Assembly: GCF_022341425.1 (NCBI RefSeq)
Contig: NZ_JABFUC010000013.1
Coordinates: 85,119 to 149,118, forward strand
Length of the DNA: 64,000 bases
Source of the DNA: Billgrantia campisalis
GTDB lineage: Bacteria > Pseudomonadota > Gammaproteobacteria > Pseudomonadales > Halomonadaceae
Reading direction: 5' to 3'
The notes under the pieces are model-generated. The model was not told where the DNA came from and made no database searches. It worked only from the letters and a program-made list of their open reading frames with translations. This document shows positions 44,371 to 52,394 of the stretch, one piece after another. Made by a program: the position numbers and the translations under genes. How positions within the stretch are numbered: position 1 is the stretch's first letter; each line of letters starts with the position of its first letter.

Positions 44371-44432
44371 CCAAGCGGCAGCGGTGGCCGGGTAAAAGCG
44401 GCCACCGAGCCGAGCCTGCGCCGGCCTGACCA

Positions 44433-44457
44433 GGGGCCCGCCCGACCGGCGGGCCCC
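44433..44457 (+). terminator. Terminator of hiuH-puuD
   Basis: A perfect 10-bp stem (GGGGCCCGCC / GGCGGGCCCC) with a CGACC loop, followed by TTCT, lies 62 bases after the puuD stop. Confidence 0.75.
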
Positions 44458-44493
44458 TTCTCGTGCGGGATGGCTCGGAACCCGGCGCCCAAT

Positions 44494-44503
44494 GCGTATA
44501 CAA
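44494..44503. promoter_or_regulatory. GntR-type box upstream of gntR
   Basis: GCGTATACAA matches TTGTATACAA at 8 of 10 positions, 34 bases before the gntR start, suggesting autoregulation. Confidence 0.55.
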
Positions 44504-44537
44504 TAAGGGGATCTAGGGTCATGCAAGGAGGGATACC

Positions 44538-45275
44538 ATGAATCAGCTGGCAGACCGCGGCGAGCCGACCAAGGGGCGCTCTCGACGCCTGGGTAAGAAC
44601 GGCGACGGTGCCGAGCGGCACGAGGCCATCTATCGCTCGATCAGCGATGCGATCATCGAGCATCGTCTCAAGCCCGGGGCGCGGCTGCGCGAGGATGCGC
44701 TCTCCGAGGTGTTCGGTGTCAGCCGTACCGGTATCCGCAAGATCCTGCAGCGCTTGGCCCTGGAGCAGCTGGTCACGCTGACCCCCCGTCGCGGCGCCAG
44801 CGTGACGCGCCCCACCGCCGATGAAGCCAGGGAGGTCTTCGATGCCCGCCAGATGATCGAGTGCGGTCTGATGCCGGAGGTGGCGAAGCGCATCGGCGCA
44901 GCGGACGTCCAGGAGCTGCGGGCCATGGCTAGCCGCGAGCGCGAGGCGCTGCGGGCCGGTGAGCAGAGCACGGCCATCAAGCTCTCCGCGGCCTTTCACG
45001 AACGCCTGGCCGAGCTATCCGGTAACGCCACCCTGGCCGCCTTCGTCGGTCGCCTTTGTTCACGCTCCTCGCTGATTCTCGCCGTCTACGGCAATCCCGG
45101 TAACCTGGGCTGCGAATCCCATGACCACGATGATCTGATCCGCTACCTGGAGGCGGGCGACGGCGAGGGGGCCAAGGCCTTCATGAGCCACCACCTCAAG
45201 GAGATCGAGGCGTCGCTCTCTATCGTCGAGGAAGAGGCCGAAGCGCCGGACCTGCACAGCATCTTCGGCGGCTGA
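44538..45275 (+). CDS. GntR-family regulator, FCD type, of ureide catabolism
   Basis: 245 residues with an AAGGAGGG ribosome-binding region. The winged helix is HEAIYRSISDAIIEHRLKPGARLREDALSEVFGVSRTGIRKILQRLALEQLVTLTPRRGASV. The C-terminal helical FCD domain (EAREVFDARQMIECGLMPEVAKRI, FHERLAELSGNATL, HDDLIRYLEAGDGEGAKAFMSHHLKEIEASL) binds a carboxylate or ureide and probably a metal. It is flanked by urate and allantoin genes. The TTGTATACAA boxes in this part of the window fit the binding style of FCD regulators, so it probably controls the pathway. Assignment of ligand is open. Confidence 0.9.
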   Translation: MNQLADRGEPTKGRSRRLGKNGDGAERHEAIYRSISDAIIEHRLKPGARLREDALSEVFGVSRTGIRKILQRLALEQLVTLTPRRGASVTRPTADEAREVFDARQMIECGLMPEVAKRIGAADVQELRAMASREREALRAGEQSTAIKLSAAFHERLAELSGNATLAAFVGRLCSRSSLILAVYGNPGNLGCESHDHDDLIRYLEAGDGEGAKAFMSHHLKEIEASLSIVEEEAEAPDLHSIFGG

Positions 45276-45308
45276 GCCAGCCTGTCGCTTCCCTTTCGTG
45301 ACCTCTCC

Positions 45309-45351
45309 AAACGCCAGCGCCCCGGACCTGTAGTCCGGGACGCTGGCGTTT
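45309..45351. terminator. Bidirectional terminator between gntR and NCS1 permease
   Basis: A 19-bp stem with one mismatch (AAACGCCAGCGCCCCGGAC against GTCCGGGACGCTGGCGTTT), loop CTGTA. It serves both convergent genes. A perfect-stem copy lies at 48083-48125. Confidence 0.85.
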
Positions 45352-45368
45352 GGTTCGTGGCTGGCGGG

Positions 45369-46745
45369 TTACTGACGGAAGCGCTGGCAGGGGGTCCAGT
45401 GCTGCATCAGCAGGTAGTAGGTAATGCCGGCGGGAATCAGGCTGGCGTACCAGGAGACCGCGGAGAAGCTCAGGGCGGCGACGATGCCCACCAGGGTAGC
45501 GATCAGCGCCGCATAGTTGACGCCTTGATAGGGACCGGCTTCGTCATACAGCTTGGCGATGTCCAGGGTGCGGCGACGGATCACATAGTAGTCGACCACC
45601 AGGATCGCGAAGATCGGGCCGAGGAAGGCCGAGTAGGTCTGCACGAAGAGCTGCAGGCCGGCGGCAGACTCGGGCTGGACCAGCTTCCAGGGGAAGGTGG
45701 CGAAGGCCAGCAGGCCGACGATCACGGTGGCCACCGGGAACTTCAGCTTGAACACATCCATCAGCACATAGGTCGGCGGCACCACATTGTTGAGCACGTT
45801 GGTGGTGACCTGGGCGAAGGCGATGAACAGCAGGGTGGTCATCAGCAGCGGGGTGTTGTCGACGGCGTTGGCGAACACCTGGATGGGATCGGCGGTGCCG
45901 GTGGCCTCGGAGACCATGTAGCCGATCAGGCCCATGAACAGGGTGCAGGGCAGAATCGACATGGCGTAGATGGTGGTCAGGATGCCGGGGCCGGTGCCGT
46001 GCTTGTGCTCGCGGGAGTAGTCGCTGACATTGAGCATCATGGTGCTATAGATGCCCAGGAACAGCATGGTGGCGCCCCAGAAGGGCATGCCCCAGGAGCC
46101 TTCCATGGTCAGCAGGTTAGCAGAGAGCTCATCGCCGTAACGCTGCACCGTGGCGTAGAACATATAGGTCAGGGAGGCGAGGATGAAGGCGCTACCGATG
46201 TTCTCCAGCCATTTGATGCCCTGGAAGCCCATCACCGACAGCCCGATCTGCAGGAACTGGAAGGTGATGAAGTAGAAGATCAGGTTATCGAAGCCGAACA
46301 GGGTCGCCGACACCATGTTCAGGGCGCCGGCGCCGATCCAGCTCTGGAAGCCGTACCAGACGATCGCCGGCACCGCCCGCACCAGCCCCGGGATGCGGGT
46401 ACCGGCGAAGCCGAAGGCGCTGCGCGCCTGAACCATGAAGGGAATGCCGTACTTGTAGCCGGCGGCGCCGTTGATGGCCAGGGCGATGCCGATGACGAAG
46501 CAGCCGATGGCAATGGCCAGGGTGGCCTGGATCAGGTTCAGCGTGCCCACCACGCTGGAGCCCATGGCGAAGGTGCCGATCGACACGCAGCCGCCGAACC
46601 AGGCCAGGAAGTAAGAAGGGCGACCCATGATGCGGGTCTGCTGAGGCGCCAGGCTCTCTTGGCCCGGGGCCTTGGTGCCGCCTTGGGGAGCGGTCGTGGT
46701 GATATCCGGGTCGACTGCCTGCGTCGATGTCGTTGGCTGAGTCAT
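45369..46745 (-). CDS. NCS1-family purine/allantoin permease
   Basis: 458 residues, about twelve membrane segments. The family start is visible in YFLAWFGGCVSIGTFAMGSSVVGTLNLIQATLAIAIGCFVIGIALAINGAAGYKYGIPFMVQARSAFGFAGTRIPGLVRAVPAIVWYGFQSWIGAGALN, with NVSDYSREHKHG as a conserved loop. The layout resembles hydantoin, allantoin and cytosine carriers of the NCS1 group. The gene is convergent with gntR, and its upstream neighbour on the same strand is an allantoin-racemase-like gene, so allantoin is the favoured substrate. The box at 47643-47652 should control the pair. Confidence 0.9.
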   Translation of the reverse strand: MTQPTTSTQAVDPDITTTAPQGGTKAPGQESLAPQQTRIMGRPSYFLAWFGGCVSIGTFAMGSSVVGTLNLIQATLAIAIGCFVIGIALAINGAAGYKYGIPFMVQARSAFGFAGTRIPGLVRAVPAIVWYGFQSWIGAGALNMVSATLFGFDNLIFYFITFQFLQIGLSVMGFQGIKWLENIGSAFILASLTYMFYATVQRYGDELSANLLTMEGSWGMPFWGATMLFLGIYSTMMLNVSDYSREHKHGTGPGILTTIYAMSILPCTLFMGLIGYMVSEATGTADPIQVFANAVDNTPLLMTTLLFIAFAQVTTNVLNNVVPPTYVLMDVFKLKFPVATVIVGLLAFATFPWKLVQPESAAGLQLFVQTYSAFLGPIFAILVVDYYVIRRRTLDIAKLYDEAGPYQGVNYAALIATLVGIVAALSFSAVSWYASLIPAGITYYLLMQHWTPCQRFRQ

Positions 46746-46828
46746 GGTGGTGTCCTCGCTTGGTGTTGTCGTTGAGGGTGGCCCGAAGGGGCCGGTCCAT
46801 GCGTCGGCGAAATGCCGTCAGGGGCTGC

Positions 46829-47599
46829 TTAGTCGCGGTTTGGAGTGGATGGAAGGCCCGAAGGAGCCAGGCCGGAAAAGTGTTCGAAGCGCCCGGTGAA
46901 GGCCTTGGGGCGCGGAAAGGCCAGGTCGCCATGCTTGCTGGTGCCGAGTCGCAGGGTGACCAGTGACTCCGCCAGCTTGACGGCCGCGGTCACTCCCTCG
47001 ATCACCGGCAGTCCCACCGCCTCGCTGATTTCGTCGGTGAGGTCGGCCATACCGCCGCAGCCCAGCACGATGGCGCCGATGTTGTCCTGGTCCCGGGCGC
47101 GGTGGCATTCGTCGATGATGCGGTTGAGGGCGGCGGCGCCATTCTCCTCCAGGTCGAGTACCGGGATTTCGGCGGCTCTCACCCGGCGGCAGTGGTGGCG
47201 AAAGCCGTACTGCTCGAGCAGGTGCTCGGCGATGATGCCGGTGCGCCCCAGGGTGGTGACGACGGAGAAGCGGGTGCTGATCAGGGTGGCCATGTGGAAG
47301 GCTGCCTCGGCGATACCGATGACCGGGGCGCGGGTCAGCTCTCGTGCGGCCAGCAGCCCCGGGTCGCCGAAGCAGGCGATCACGTAGGCGTCGGCGTCTT
47401 CACGCTCACCCGCCATGACCTCTTCCAGCACGCCGACGGCGCTGATGGCCTCGTCGAAATGGCTTTCGATGGATACCGGGCCGTGGTCCGGCTGGGTGGC
47501 AACGACCTTTGTGCCGGGCGCTGCGACTCGGCGAGCCGCCTCGCCGACAGTCGCCGTCATGCCGGCGGTGGTATTGGGGTTGATGACGCGGATCAGCAT
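46829..47599 (-). CDS. Allantoin/hydantoin racemase-like protein (Asp/Glu racemase superfamily)
   Basis: 256 residues from the ATG at 47599, preceded by GGAGCC. MLIRVINPNTTAGMTATVGEAARRVA is the typical hydantoin-racemase start. Both catalytic cysteines are present: first in YVIACFGDPGLLAARE, second in AIVLGCGGMADLTDEISEAVGLPVIEGV. Members interconvert R- and S-hydantoins or allantoin (HpxA/allantoin racemase group). Here it fits conversion of allantoin enantiomers for the allantoinase. Upstream of the NCS1 permease in the same direction. Confidence 0.88.
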   Translation of the reverse strand: MLIRVINPNTTAGMTATVGEAARRVAAPGTKVVATQPDHGPVSIESHFDEAISAVGVLEEVMAGEREDADAYVIACFGDPGLLAARELTRAPVIGIAEAAFHMATLISTRFSVVTTLGRTGIIAEHLLEQYGFRHHCRRVRAAEIPVLDLEENGAAALNRIIDECHRARDQDNIGAIVLGCGGMADLTDEISEAVGLPVIEGVTAAVKLAESLVTLRLGTSKHGDLAFPRPKAFTGRFEHFSGLAPSGLPSTPNRD

Positions 47600-47642
47600 G
47601 GAAAGGCTCCGGGTGGCTGTTTGTGAACAAGGTGTTCTTCTT

Positions 47643-47652
47643 TTGTACACAA
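47643..47652. promoter_or_regulatory. GntR-type box upstream of the racemase gene
   Basis: TTGTACACAA, 9 of 10 positions, 44 bases before the racemase start. Confidence 0.6.
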
Positions 47653-47828
47653 TATAGGGGCGAGAGTGCGGGAGCGCAAGCTTCCGCTTTATGCTGGCTT
47701 TTTTGGTATTATGCCTTTAAAAACAATAATATATGGTTGTTCTTTAGAGGTTGCGAAAGCTCCCTCTCTCTTAGGCTTAGGTCTACTTTTCCTTCTGTAT
47801 CGCGCCTATGTTGCGTCTTGGTAATTTA

Positions 47829-47842
47829 AATTGTATACAATT
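47829..47842. promoter_or_regulatory. Perfect GntR-type palindrome
   Basis: AATTGTATACAATT, a perfect 14-base palindrome, is the best copy of the box and lies just before the gntR remnant. It may have been the autoregulatory site of the lost paralogue. Confidence 0.65.
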
Positions 47843-47887
47843 ATTTGGGTCTACCTGTTCTTAATTCCGGTCGGGGTGGATCGTAGT

Positions 47888-48049
47888 GACTACGACTACG
47901 ACCTGATCCGCTATCTGGAAGCAGGAAGCGGTCGACGGTGAGGGGGCCAGGCCTTCATGAGCCACCACCTCAAGGAGATCGAGGCCTCGCTCTCCATCGT
48001 CGAGGAAGAGGCCGAAGCGCCGGACCTGCACAGCATCTTCGGCGGCTGA
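47888..48049 (+). pseudogene. Truncated, frameshifted remnant of a gntR paralogue
   Basis: From GAC at 47888 the sequence follows the last third of the gntR gene at 44538-45275. It begins DYDYDLIRYLEAG, then a small insertion shifts the frame and gives a TGA, after which the segment encoding FMSHHLKEIEASLSIVEEEAEAPDLHSIFGG is nearly identical to the intact gene, including the stop. The 5' two-thirds are absent. Because the beginning differs more than the end, recent gene conversion with the intact copy or decay of an older duplicate are both possible. Confidence 0.88.
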
Positions 48050-48082
48050 GCCAGCCTGTCGCTTCCCTTTTGTGACCTCTCT

Positions 48083-48125
48083 AAACGCCAGCGCCCCGGA
48101 CCTGTGGTCCGGGGCGCTGGCGTTT
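48083..48125 (+). terminator. Duplicated terminator of the gntR remnant
   Basis: A perfect 19-bp stem from AAACGCCAGCG to CGCTGGCGTTT with a CTGTG loop, the same as the hairpin at 45309-45351 but without its mismatch. Confidence 0.85.
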
Positions 48126-48202
48126 AAGTGGCCGGGGCTGTGGTGCAGGCCTAGCCGATGCATCGTGACGGGGGAGAGGCGTGTTCGGCGGGTATTTTAG
48201 TA

Positions 48203-48212
48203 TTGTATACAA
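48203..48212. promoter_or_regulatory. GntR-type box in the TRAP upstream region
   Basis: TTGTATACAA, perfect match, 318 bases before the TRAP binding-protein start. Confidence 0.55.
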
Positions 48213-48402
48213 AAATGTATTGCCTGGTTGTCGACATGCCCATGTGAGTTGGCATGCTGGGATTTTAGAGGGTGAGAAAGTCGGGGGTGACGGAAGCGAT
48301 GCCTTCCTCGTATGCCCCATATCCGGCGGATAGGAGGCGGAGGGGCAGCCAGTCGGCGGTGTTCAGGGGATAGTGGTCAGCGGCCTTAGGCAGCGATTAT
48401 TT

Positions 48403-48412
48403 TTGTATACTA
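48403..48412. promoter_or_regulatory. GntR-type box upstream of the TRAP operon
   Basis: TTGTATACTA, 9 of 10 positions, 118 bases before the TRAP start, in the AT-rich likely promoter. Confidence 0.55.
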
Positions 48413-48529
48413 AAACTTGAATTTCTGTTTTCGGTGTCTTAGCTTCTAGGTGTACGAAACAAGAACAGGCCTTCAGGCCCGCAGTACGCCGCTCCTACAA
48501 CAAAGACCCCAACAGCAAGGAGAACCTCC

Positions 48530-49570
48530 ATGCGTCACTACACCCTCCCCGTCGCGGCCACCCTGGTGGCTTCCTTCATTTCCGCTTCCGCCGTGGCGGC
48601 TCCCGACTCCATTCGAGCGCTGGGCCAGCCGGTCGGCTCTGGTGCCATTCAGAACAACCTTGAGCAGCCGTTCTTCGAAAACTTCGCCGAGCGTACCGGG
48701 GTGAATACTCAGATACGCTACAGCCCGGTGGATACCTCTGGGGTCAGCGATGCCGAGGGCCTGCGCGTATTGCGCAATAACCTCTTTGGCATCGTCTCGC
48801 TGCGACTTTCACAGATCAGCGGTGACGAGCCGACGCTGCTCGGCTTCGACCTGGTCGGCCAGAATCCTACCTATGAGATCGCCCGGCAGAACGTCGATGC
48901 CTATCTGCCGGTGGCCGATGCGCGACTTCAGGAGCGCTTCAATTCGAAGCTGCTCGGCGTCTGGCCGGCAGGTCCCCAGGTGATCTTCTGTGAGCCGGAG
49001 ATCAATGGGCTCGATGACCTGCGCGGCAAGCGGGTGCGGGTCTACGACAATATCCTGGGTAACTTCATGTCGAACCTGGGGGCCGCCCCGGTGCCGCTCT
49101 CCTTCCCCGAGACCCAGCAGGGCATCGCCCGGGGCGTGGTCGACTGTGGCGTGACCGGGCCCAGCTCCGCCAATGCCGCCGGCTGGCCGGAAGTCACCAG
49201 CTACGTCTACCCCCTGCCGGTGCAGATGGCCATGAACGGCTATGCCATCAACCTCAATGTGTGGAACCAGTACTCGGATGAGGATCAGGCGCGCCTCCAG
49301 GCCGCCTTCGACGAACTGGTCGACGAGATCTGGGCCTATTCGGAAGAACTCTTCGAGGATGCCTCACGCTGCAACACCGGGGGGGAGCCCTGCGAGAACG
49401 GCCGGCCCTATTCACTGACCAGCATCGAGGTGAACGAGCAGGACCTGCAGACCGTCAATGAAGCCGTGGAGGCGAGGTCGCTGCCCAATTTCATCGAGCT
49501 CTGCGACCGCACCAACCCGAGCTGCTCGGCGGACTGGAAAGCCACCGTGGGTGCCAACCTGGGGCTGTAA
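48530..49570 (+). CDS. TRAP transporter substrate-binding protein (DctP family)
   Basis: 346 residues with an AAGGAG ribosome-binding site. The signal peptide ends at SAVA-APDS. The mature part includes EQPFFENFAERTGVNTQIRYSP, PQVIFCEPEINGLDDLRGKRVRVYDNILGNFMSNLGAAPVPLSFPETQQGIARGVVDCGVTGPSSANAAGWPEV, the typical DctP core with the substrate-arginine region. It delivers substrate to the DctQM membrane subunits encoded next. Placed between GntR boxes and a ureide enzyme, the substrate is probably a ureide or related acid; this is inference. Confidence 0.92.
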   Translation: MRHYTLPVAATLVASFISASAVAAPDSIRALGQPVGSGAIQNNLEQPFFENFAERTGVNTQIRYSPVDTSGVSDAEGLRVLRNNLFGIVSLRLSQISGDEPTLLGFDLVGQNPTYEIARQNVDAYLPVADARLQERFNSKLLGVWPAGPQVIFCEPEINGLDDLRGKRVRVYDNILGNFMSNLGAAPVPLSFPETQQGIARGVVDCGVTGPSSANAAGWPEVTSYVYPLPVQMAMNGYAINLNVWNQYSDEDQARLQAAFDELVDEIWAYSEELFEDASRCNTGGEPCENGRPYSLTSIEVNEQDLQTVNEAVEARSLPNFIELCDRTNPSCSADWKATVGANLGL

Positions 49571-49624
49571 GCGATGCGGCCGGCGCCTGAGGGGCGCCGG
49601 CCGCTTTCGCTGAGGAGGACAAAG

Positions 49625-50200
49625 ATGAACGGTTTAATAAGAATCTTCAGTATTATCTTCGGGGTGATCTTCTTCTCGCTCTCCTTCGCGGTGAGTCTCG
49701 AGACCCTTACCCGCAGGCTTTTCAACATCTCGCTGGGAGGCATCGACGAGCTCTCCGGTTATGCGGTGGCCGTGGCCGCCGGTCTGGCGTTTTCGGTAAC
49801 CCTGATCCAGCGGGCACATATCCGCATCGATATCATCACCTCGCGTTTGTCGGCGACCACCCAGGCCAGGCTCAACTGGCTGGCCAGCGTCTCCATGGCG
49901 GTGCTGGGGGTGTTCTGTATCTGGCTGGCCTATGGGGTGATCGGTGACACCATCGCCTATGGCAGCCGGGCGCCTACCGTCTGGGCGACGCCGCTGGTCT
50001 ATCCTCAGGCGCCCTGGTTCCTGGCCCTGTTGACCTTCTGCCTGCTGTCGGTGTTCTTCGCTGTGCGCGCCACCCGGCTGCTGCTGCGCCGCGATACCGA
50101 GGCGCTGAACCGCGATTTCGGTCCGCGCGGTGCGAAGGAGGAACTCCAAGAGGAGCTGGAGGATATCCGCCACCGTGATGAGGAGGTGGTCACGCCATGA
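49625..50200 (+). CDS. TRAP transporter small membrane subunit (DctQ)
   Basis: 191 residues from the ATG at 49625, which has GAGGAGGAC upstream. Four hydrophobic helices: FSIIFGVIFFSLSFAVSLETLTRRLF, IDELSGYAVAVAAGLAFSVTLIQ, ASVSMAVLGVFCIWLAYGVIGD and LALLTFCLLSVFFAVRATR. The first has the SLETLTRR turn common in DctQ. The gene ends overlapping the start of dctM by four bases. Confidence 0.9.
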   Translation: MNGLIRIFSIIFGVIFFSLSFAVSLETLTRRLFNISLGGIDELSGYAVAVAAGLAFSVTLIQRAHIRIDIITSRLSATTQARLNWLASVSMAVLGVFCIWLAYGVIGDTIAYGSRAPTVWATPLVYPQAPWFLALLTFCLLSVFFAVRATRLLLRRDTEALNRDFGPRGAKEELQEELEDIRHRDEEVVTP

Positions 50201-51495
50201 CACTCGTCTATGTGTTCCTCGCCTTCCTGGTCATGCTGGGCATGATGCTGGTGGGCATTCCCATTGCCGTGGCGATGGTTTCCATCGGGGTAGTGGGGGG
50301 CCTGCTCACCTTCGGCATGCCGCTGGTCGAGTCCATGGGCTCGGTGATCTGGGCTTCCCTCAATCAGAGCCTGCTCACGGCCATCCCGCTGTTCATCCTG
50401 CTGGGGGAGCTCTTGCTGCGCGGCGGCATTGCCGACCGCATGTTCTATGCCCTGGCGATCTGGATGAACCGCTTGCCGGGGGGGCTGCTGCATACCAATA
50501 TCGCCTCCTCGTCGCTGTTCGCGGCGACCTCCGGTTCCTCGGTGGCCACCGCGGCGACCATCGGCACCCTGGCCCTGCCTACCCTGGAGAAGCGCGGCTA
50601 CCCCATGGGGCCGGCGCTGGGTTCGCTGGCGGCCGGGGGGACGCTGGGCATTCTGATTCCGCCCAGCGTCAACCTGCTGGTGTTCGGTTCCCTGGCCAAT
50701 GTCTCAGTGGGTCAGCTATTTCTGGCCGGCGTGATTCCGGGCATCGCCCTGACCCTGCTGTTCAGCCTCTACCTGCTGGTCAGCCAGTGGGGCAAGCAGT
50801 ACGGTGATGAGGAGCCACGCATCCCGCTTGGCGAGAAGCTCAAGGCCTCGAAGAGCCTGGTGCCGCCGCTGGTGATCTTCTTCATCGTCATGGGCTCGAT
50901 CTATGCCGGCCTGGCCACGCCCACCGAGTCGGCGGCGCTGGGGGTAGTCACGGCGATCTTCTTCGTGTGGCACGGTGGACGCCTCAACCTGGAGCTGCTG
51001 GAGTCGGTCTGCATCAACTCGGCTCGCACCACTGGCATGGTGCTGCTGGTGATCATCTGTGCACTGATGCTCAATGTCACGGTGTCGTTGACCGGTGTGG
51101 CCCAGACCCTGACCCAGTGGGTGGTGGCCTTCGACCTCTCGGTGCTGGCGCTGCTGATGATCCTGATCCTGTTCTATATCCTGCTCGGCATGTTCATGGA
51201 CGTGATGTCGATGCTGGTGCTCACCGTGCCGGTGGCCATGCCCATCGTCATGGCGGCGGGAATCGACCCGATCTGGTTCGGCATCTTCATTATCCTGATG
51301 TGCGAGATCGGCCTGATCACGCCGCCGGTGGGAATGAACCTCTATGTGGTGCACGGCGTGCGCCCGAACGGTGGCGACTTCCGCGAAGTGATGTGGGGTG
51401 CCTTCCCGTTCGTGATCATCCTGCTGCTGTTCACCTTCCTGCTGATCGCCTTCCCTGATATCGCCCTCTGGCTACCGCGAAATATGATGGGCTAG
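50197..51495 (+). CDS. TRAP transporter large permease (DctM)
   Basis: 432 residues, start overlapping the dctQ stop (ATGA). The DctM pattern is clear: AIPLFILLGELLLRGGIADRMFYALAIWMNRLPGGLLHTNIASSSLFAATSGSSVATAATIGTLALPTLEKRGYPMGPALGSLAAGGTLGILIPPSVNLLVFG. PTESAALGVVTAIFF and CEIGLITPPVGMNLYVVHGV follow. About eleven to twelve helices. It forms the Na+-driven channel with DctQ. Confidence 0.94.
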   Translation: MTLVYVFLAFLVMLGMMLVGIPIAVAMVSIGVVGGLLTFGMPLVESMGSVIWASLNQSLLTAIPLFILLGELLLRGGIADRMFYALAIWMNRLPGGLLHTNIASSSLFAATSGSSVATAATIGTLALPTLEKRGYPMGPALGSLAAGGTLGILIPPSVNLLVFGSLANVSVGQLFLAGVIPGIALTLLFSLYLLVSQWGKQYGDEEPRIPLGEKLKASKSLVPPLVIFFIVMGSIYAGLATPTESAALGVVTAIFFVWHGGRLNLELLESVCINSARTTGMVLLVIICALMLNVTVSLTGVAQTLTQWVVAFDLSVLALLMILILFYILLGMFMDVMSMLVLTVPVAMPIVMAAGIDPIWFGIFIILMCEIGLITPPVGMNLYVVHGVRPNGGDFREVMWGAFPFVIILLLFTFLLIAFPDIALWLPRNMMG

Positions 51496-51539
51496 CTGCA
51501 TTACCCAGGCGATAGCGATTCTTCTTTCTGGATAGTTGG

Positions 51540-51572
51540 CCCCGCTCTTGGCTCATATGGCCAAGAGTGGGG
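51540..51572 (+). promoter_or_regulatory. Hairpin just ahead of the second racemase start
   Basis: A 13-bp stem with one mismatch (CCCCGCTCTTGGC / GCCAAGAGTGGGG) and a 7-base loop ends directly before GGAGGAG, the ribosome-binding site. It may terminate TRAP transcription partly or shape translation of the racemase-like gene. Confidence 0.5.
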
Positions 51573-51584
51573 GAGGAGTTCTGT

Positions 51585-52262
51585 ATGCGTTTATTGCTGC
51601 TCAACGGCAATGCGAATGTCGCGATGACCGAGCAGATGGCCAAGCGAGCCCGTGAGCAACTCGGCGAACGGGTCGAGGTGGTGGCCGACACGGCGACCGA
51701 CAGCGTGGCCTACATCGGCTCGCGCCGCGAGTGTGCCCTGGCCGGAGCCGTCCTGGTGACGCTGGTGGAGCGCCATCTCGCGGACGAGGGCAAGCCCTTC
51801 GATGCCATCCTGCTGGCCTGCTTCGGCGAACCGGGTATTGCCGCGGTGCGCGAGATCAGTCCGGTGCCGGTGATCGGTATGCTGGAGGCCTCGCTGCTGA
51901 CGGCGGTGCAGCTGGGAAGTCGCTTCTCGATCATTACCCCGGGGGCGCGCTGGCCGCGAATGATCGAAGACGTGCTACATGACCTTGGGTTGTCCCGTCG
52001 CTGCCTGGGAGTCGATGCCATCGTGATCGATGACCTGACGCTACCGCAGCAGCGCGATGAGGCGAAACGGCGCCTGTTTGCCACGCTCAGCGCACAGCAT
52101 GAACGGCTGTCGCCGGAAGTCATCATCATCGGCGGGGCCGCGTTTGCCGGGCTGGCCGACAGCCGCATATCGCCGGGGGAATGCCGGCTGCTGGACTGCT
52201 TCGATGCCGCCGTCATGCAGTGCCAGGCGCTGATGCAGCTGACCCAGCGGGGGTTGAGTTGA
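51585..52262 (+). CDS. Asp/Glu racemase-superfamily protein lacking the second catalytic cysteine
   Basis: 225 residues from the ATG at 51585 with GGAGGAG. MRLLLLNGNANVAMTEQMAKRARE and ILLACFGEPGIAAVREISPVPVIGMLEASLLTAVQLGSRFSIIT match the racemase fold and keep the first cysteine. The place of the second (GCGGM or GCAGM in hydantoin racemases) reads VIIIGGAAFAGLADS, with Gly instead of Cys. Two-base racemisation is therefore unlikely; a one-cysteine isomerase, decarboxylase or lyase role is possible. It lies between the TRAP transporter and allantoinase. Confidence 0.82.
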   Translation: MRLLLLNGNANVAMTEQMAKRAREQLGERVEVVADTATDSVAYIGSRRECALAGAVLVTLVERHLADEGKPFDAILLACFGEPGIAAVREISPVPVIGMLEASLLTAVQLGSRFSIITPGARWPRMIEDVLHDLGLSRRCLGVDAIVIDDLTLPQQRDEAKRRLFATLSAQHERLSPEVIIIGGAAFAGLADSRISPGECRLLDCFDAAVMQCQALMQLTQRGLS

Positions 52263-52312
52263 GGAGTGTATAGAGGGGCTTGCAACTAGCGTGAATACAG
52301 CTTAACTTATCA

Positions 52313-52322
52313 TTGTATACAT
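52313..52322. promoter_or_regulatory. GntR-type box upstream of puuE
   Basis: TTGTATACAT, 9 of 10 positions, 73 bases before the puuE start. Confidence 0.6.
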
Positions 52323-52394
52323 GATGTGTTGCCACTTATGGCCGCCAGGCGCCGCCAGGCAGCACGCATCAACAGAACAACAAGGAGAGGTGCC

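Larger units (their letters stand above)
47600..48529. other. 930-base region with GntR-type boxes and a decayed gntR copy
   Basis: The region has four TTGTATACAA-type boxes (47643, 47831, 48203 and 48403), an AT-rich stretch around 47690-47840, a gntR 3' remnant (47888-48049) and a terminator (48083-48125). It separates the racemase gene from the TRAP transporter and must hold both promoters. No intact gene was recognised. Confidence 0.7.

Noticed and set aside
47689..47842. Possible small genes or a mobile-element edge in the AT-rich stretch
   Set aside because: Only short frames of unusual codon use were found, and no inverted repeats or transposase fragments.
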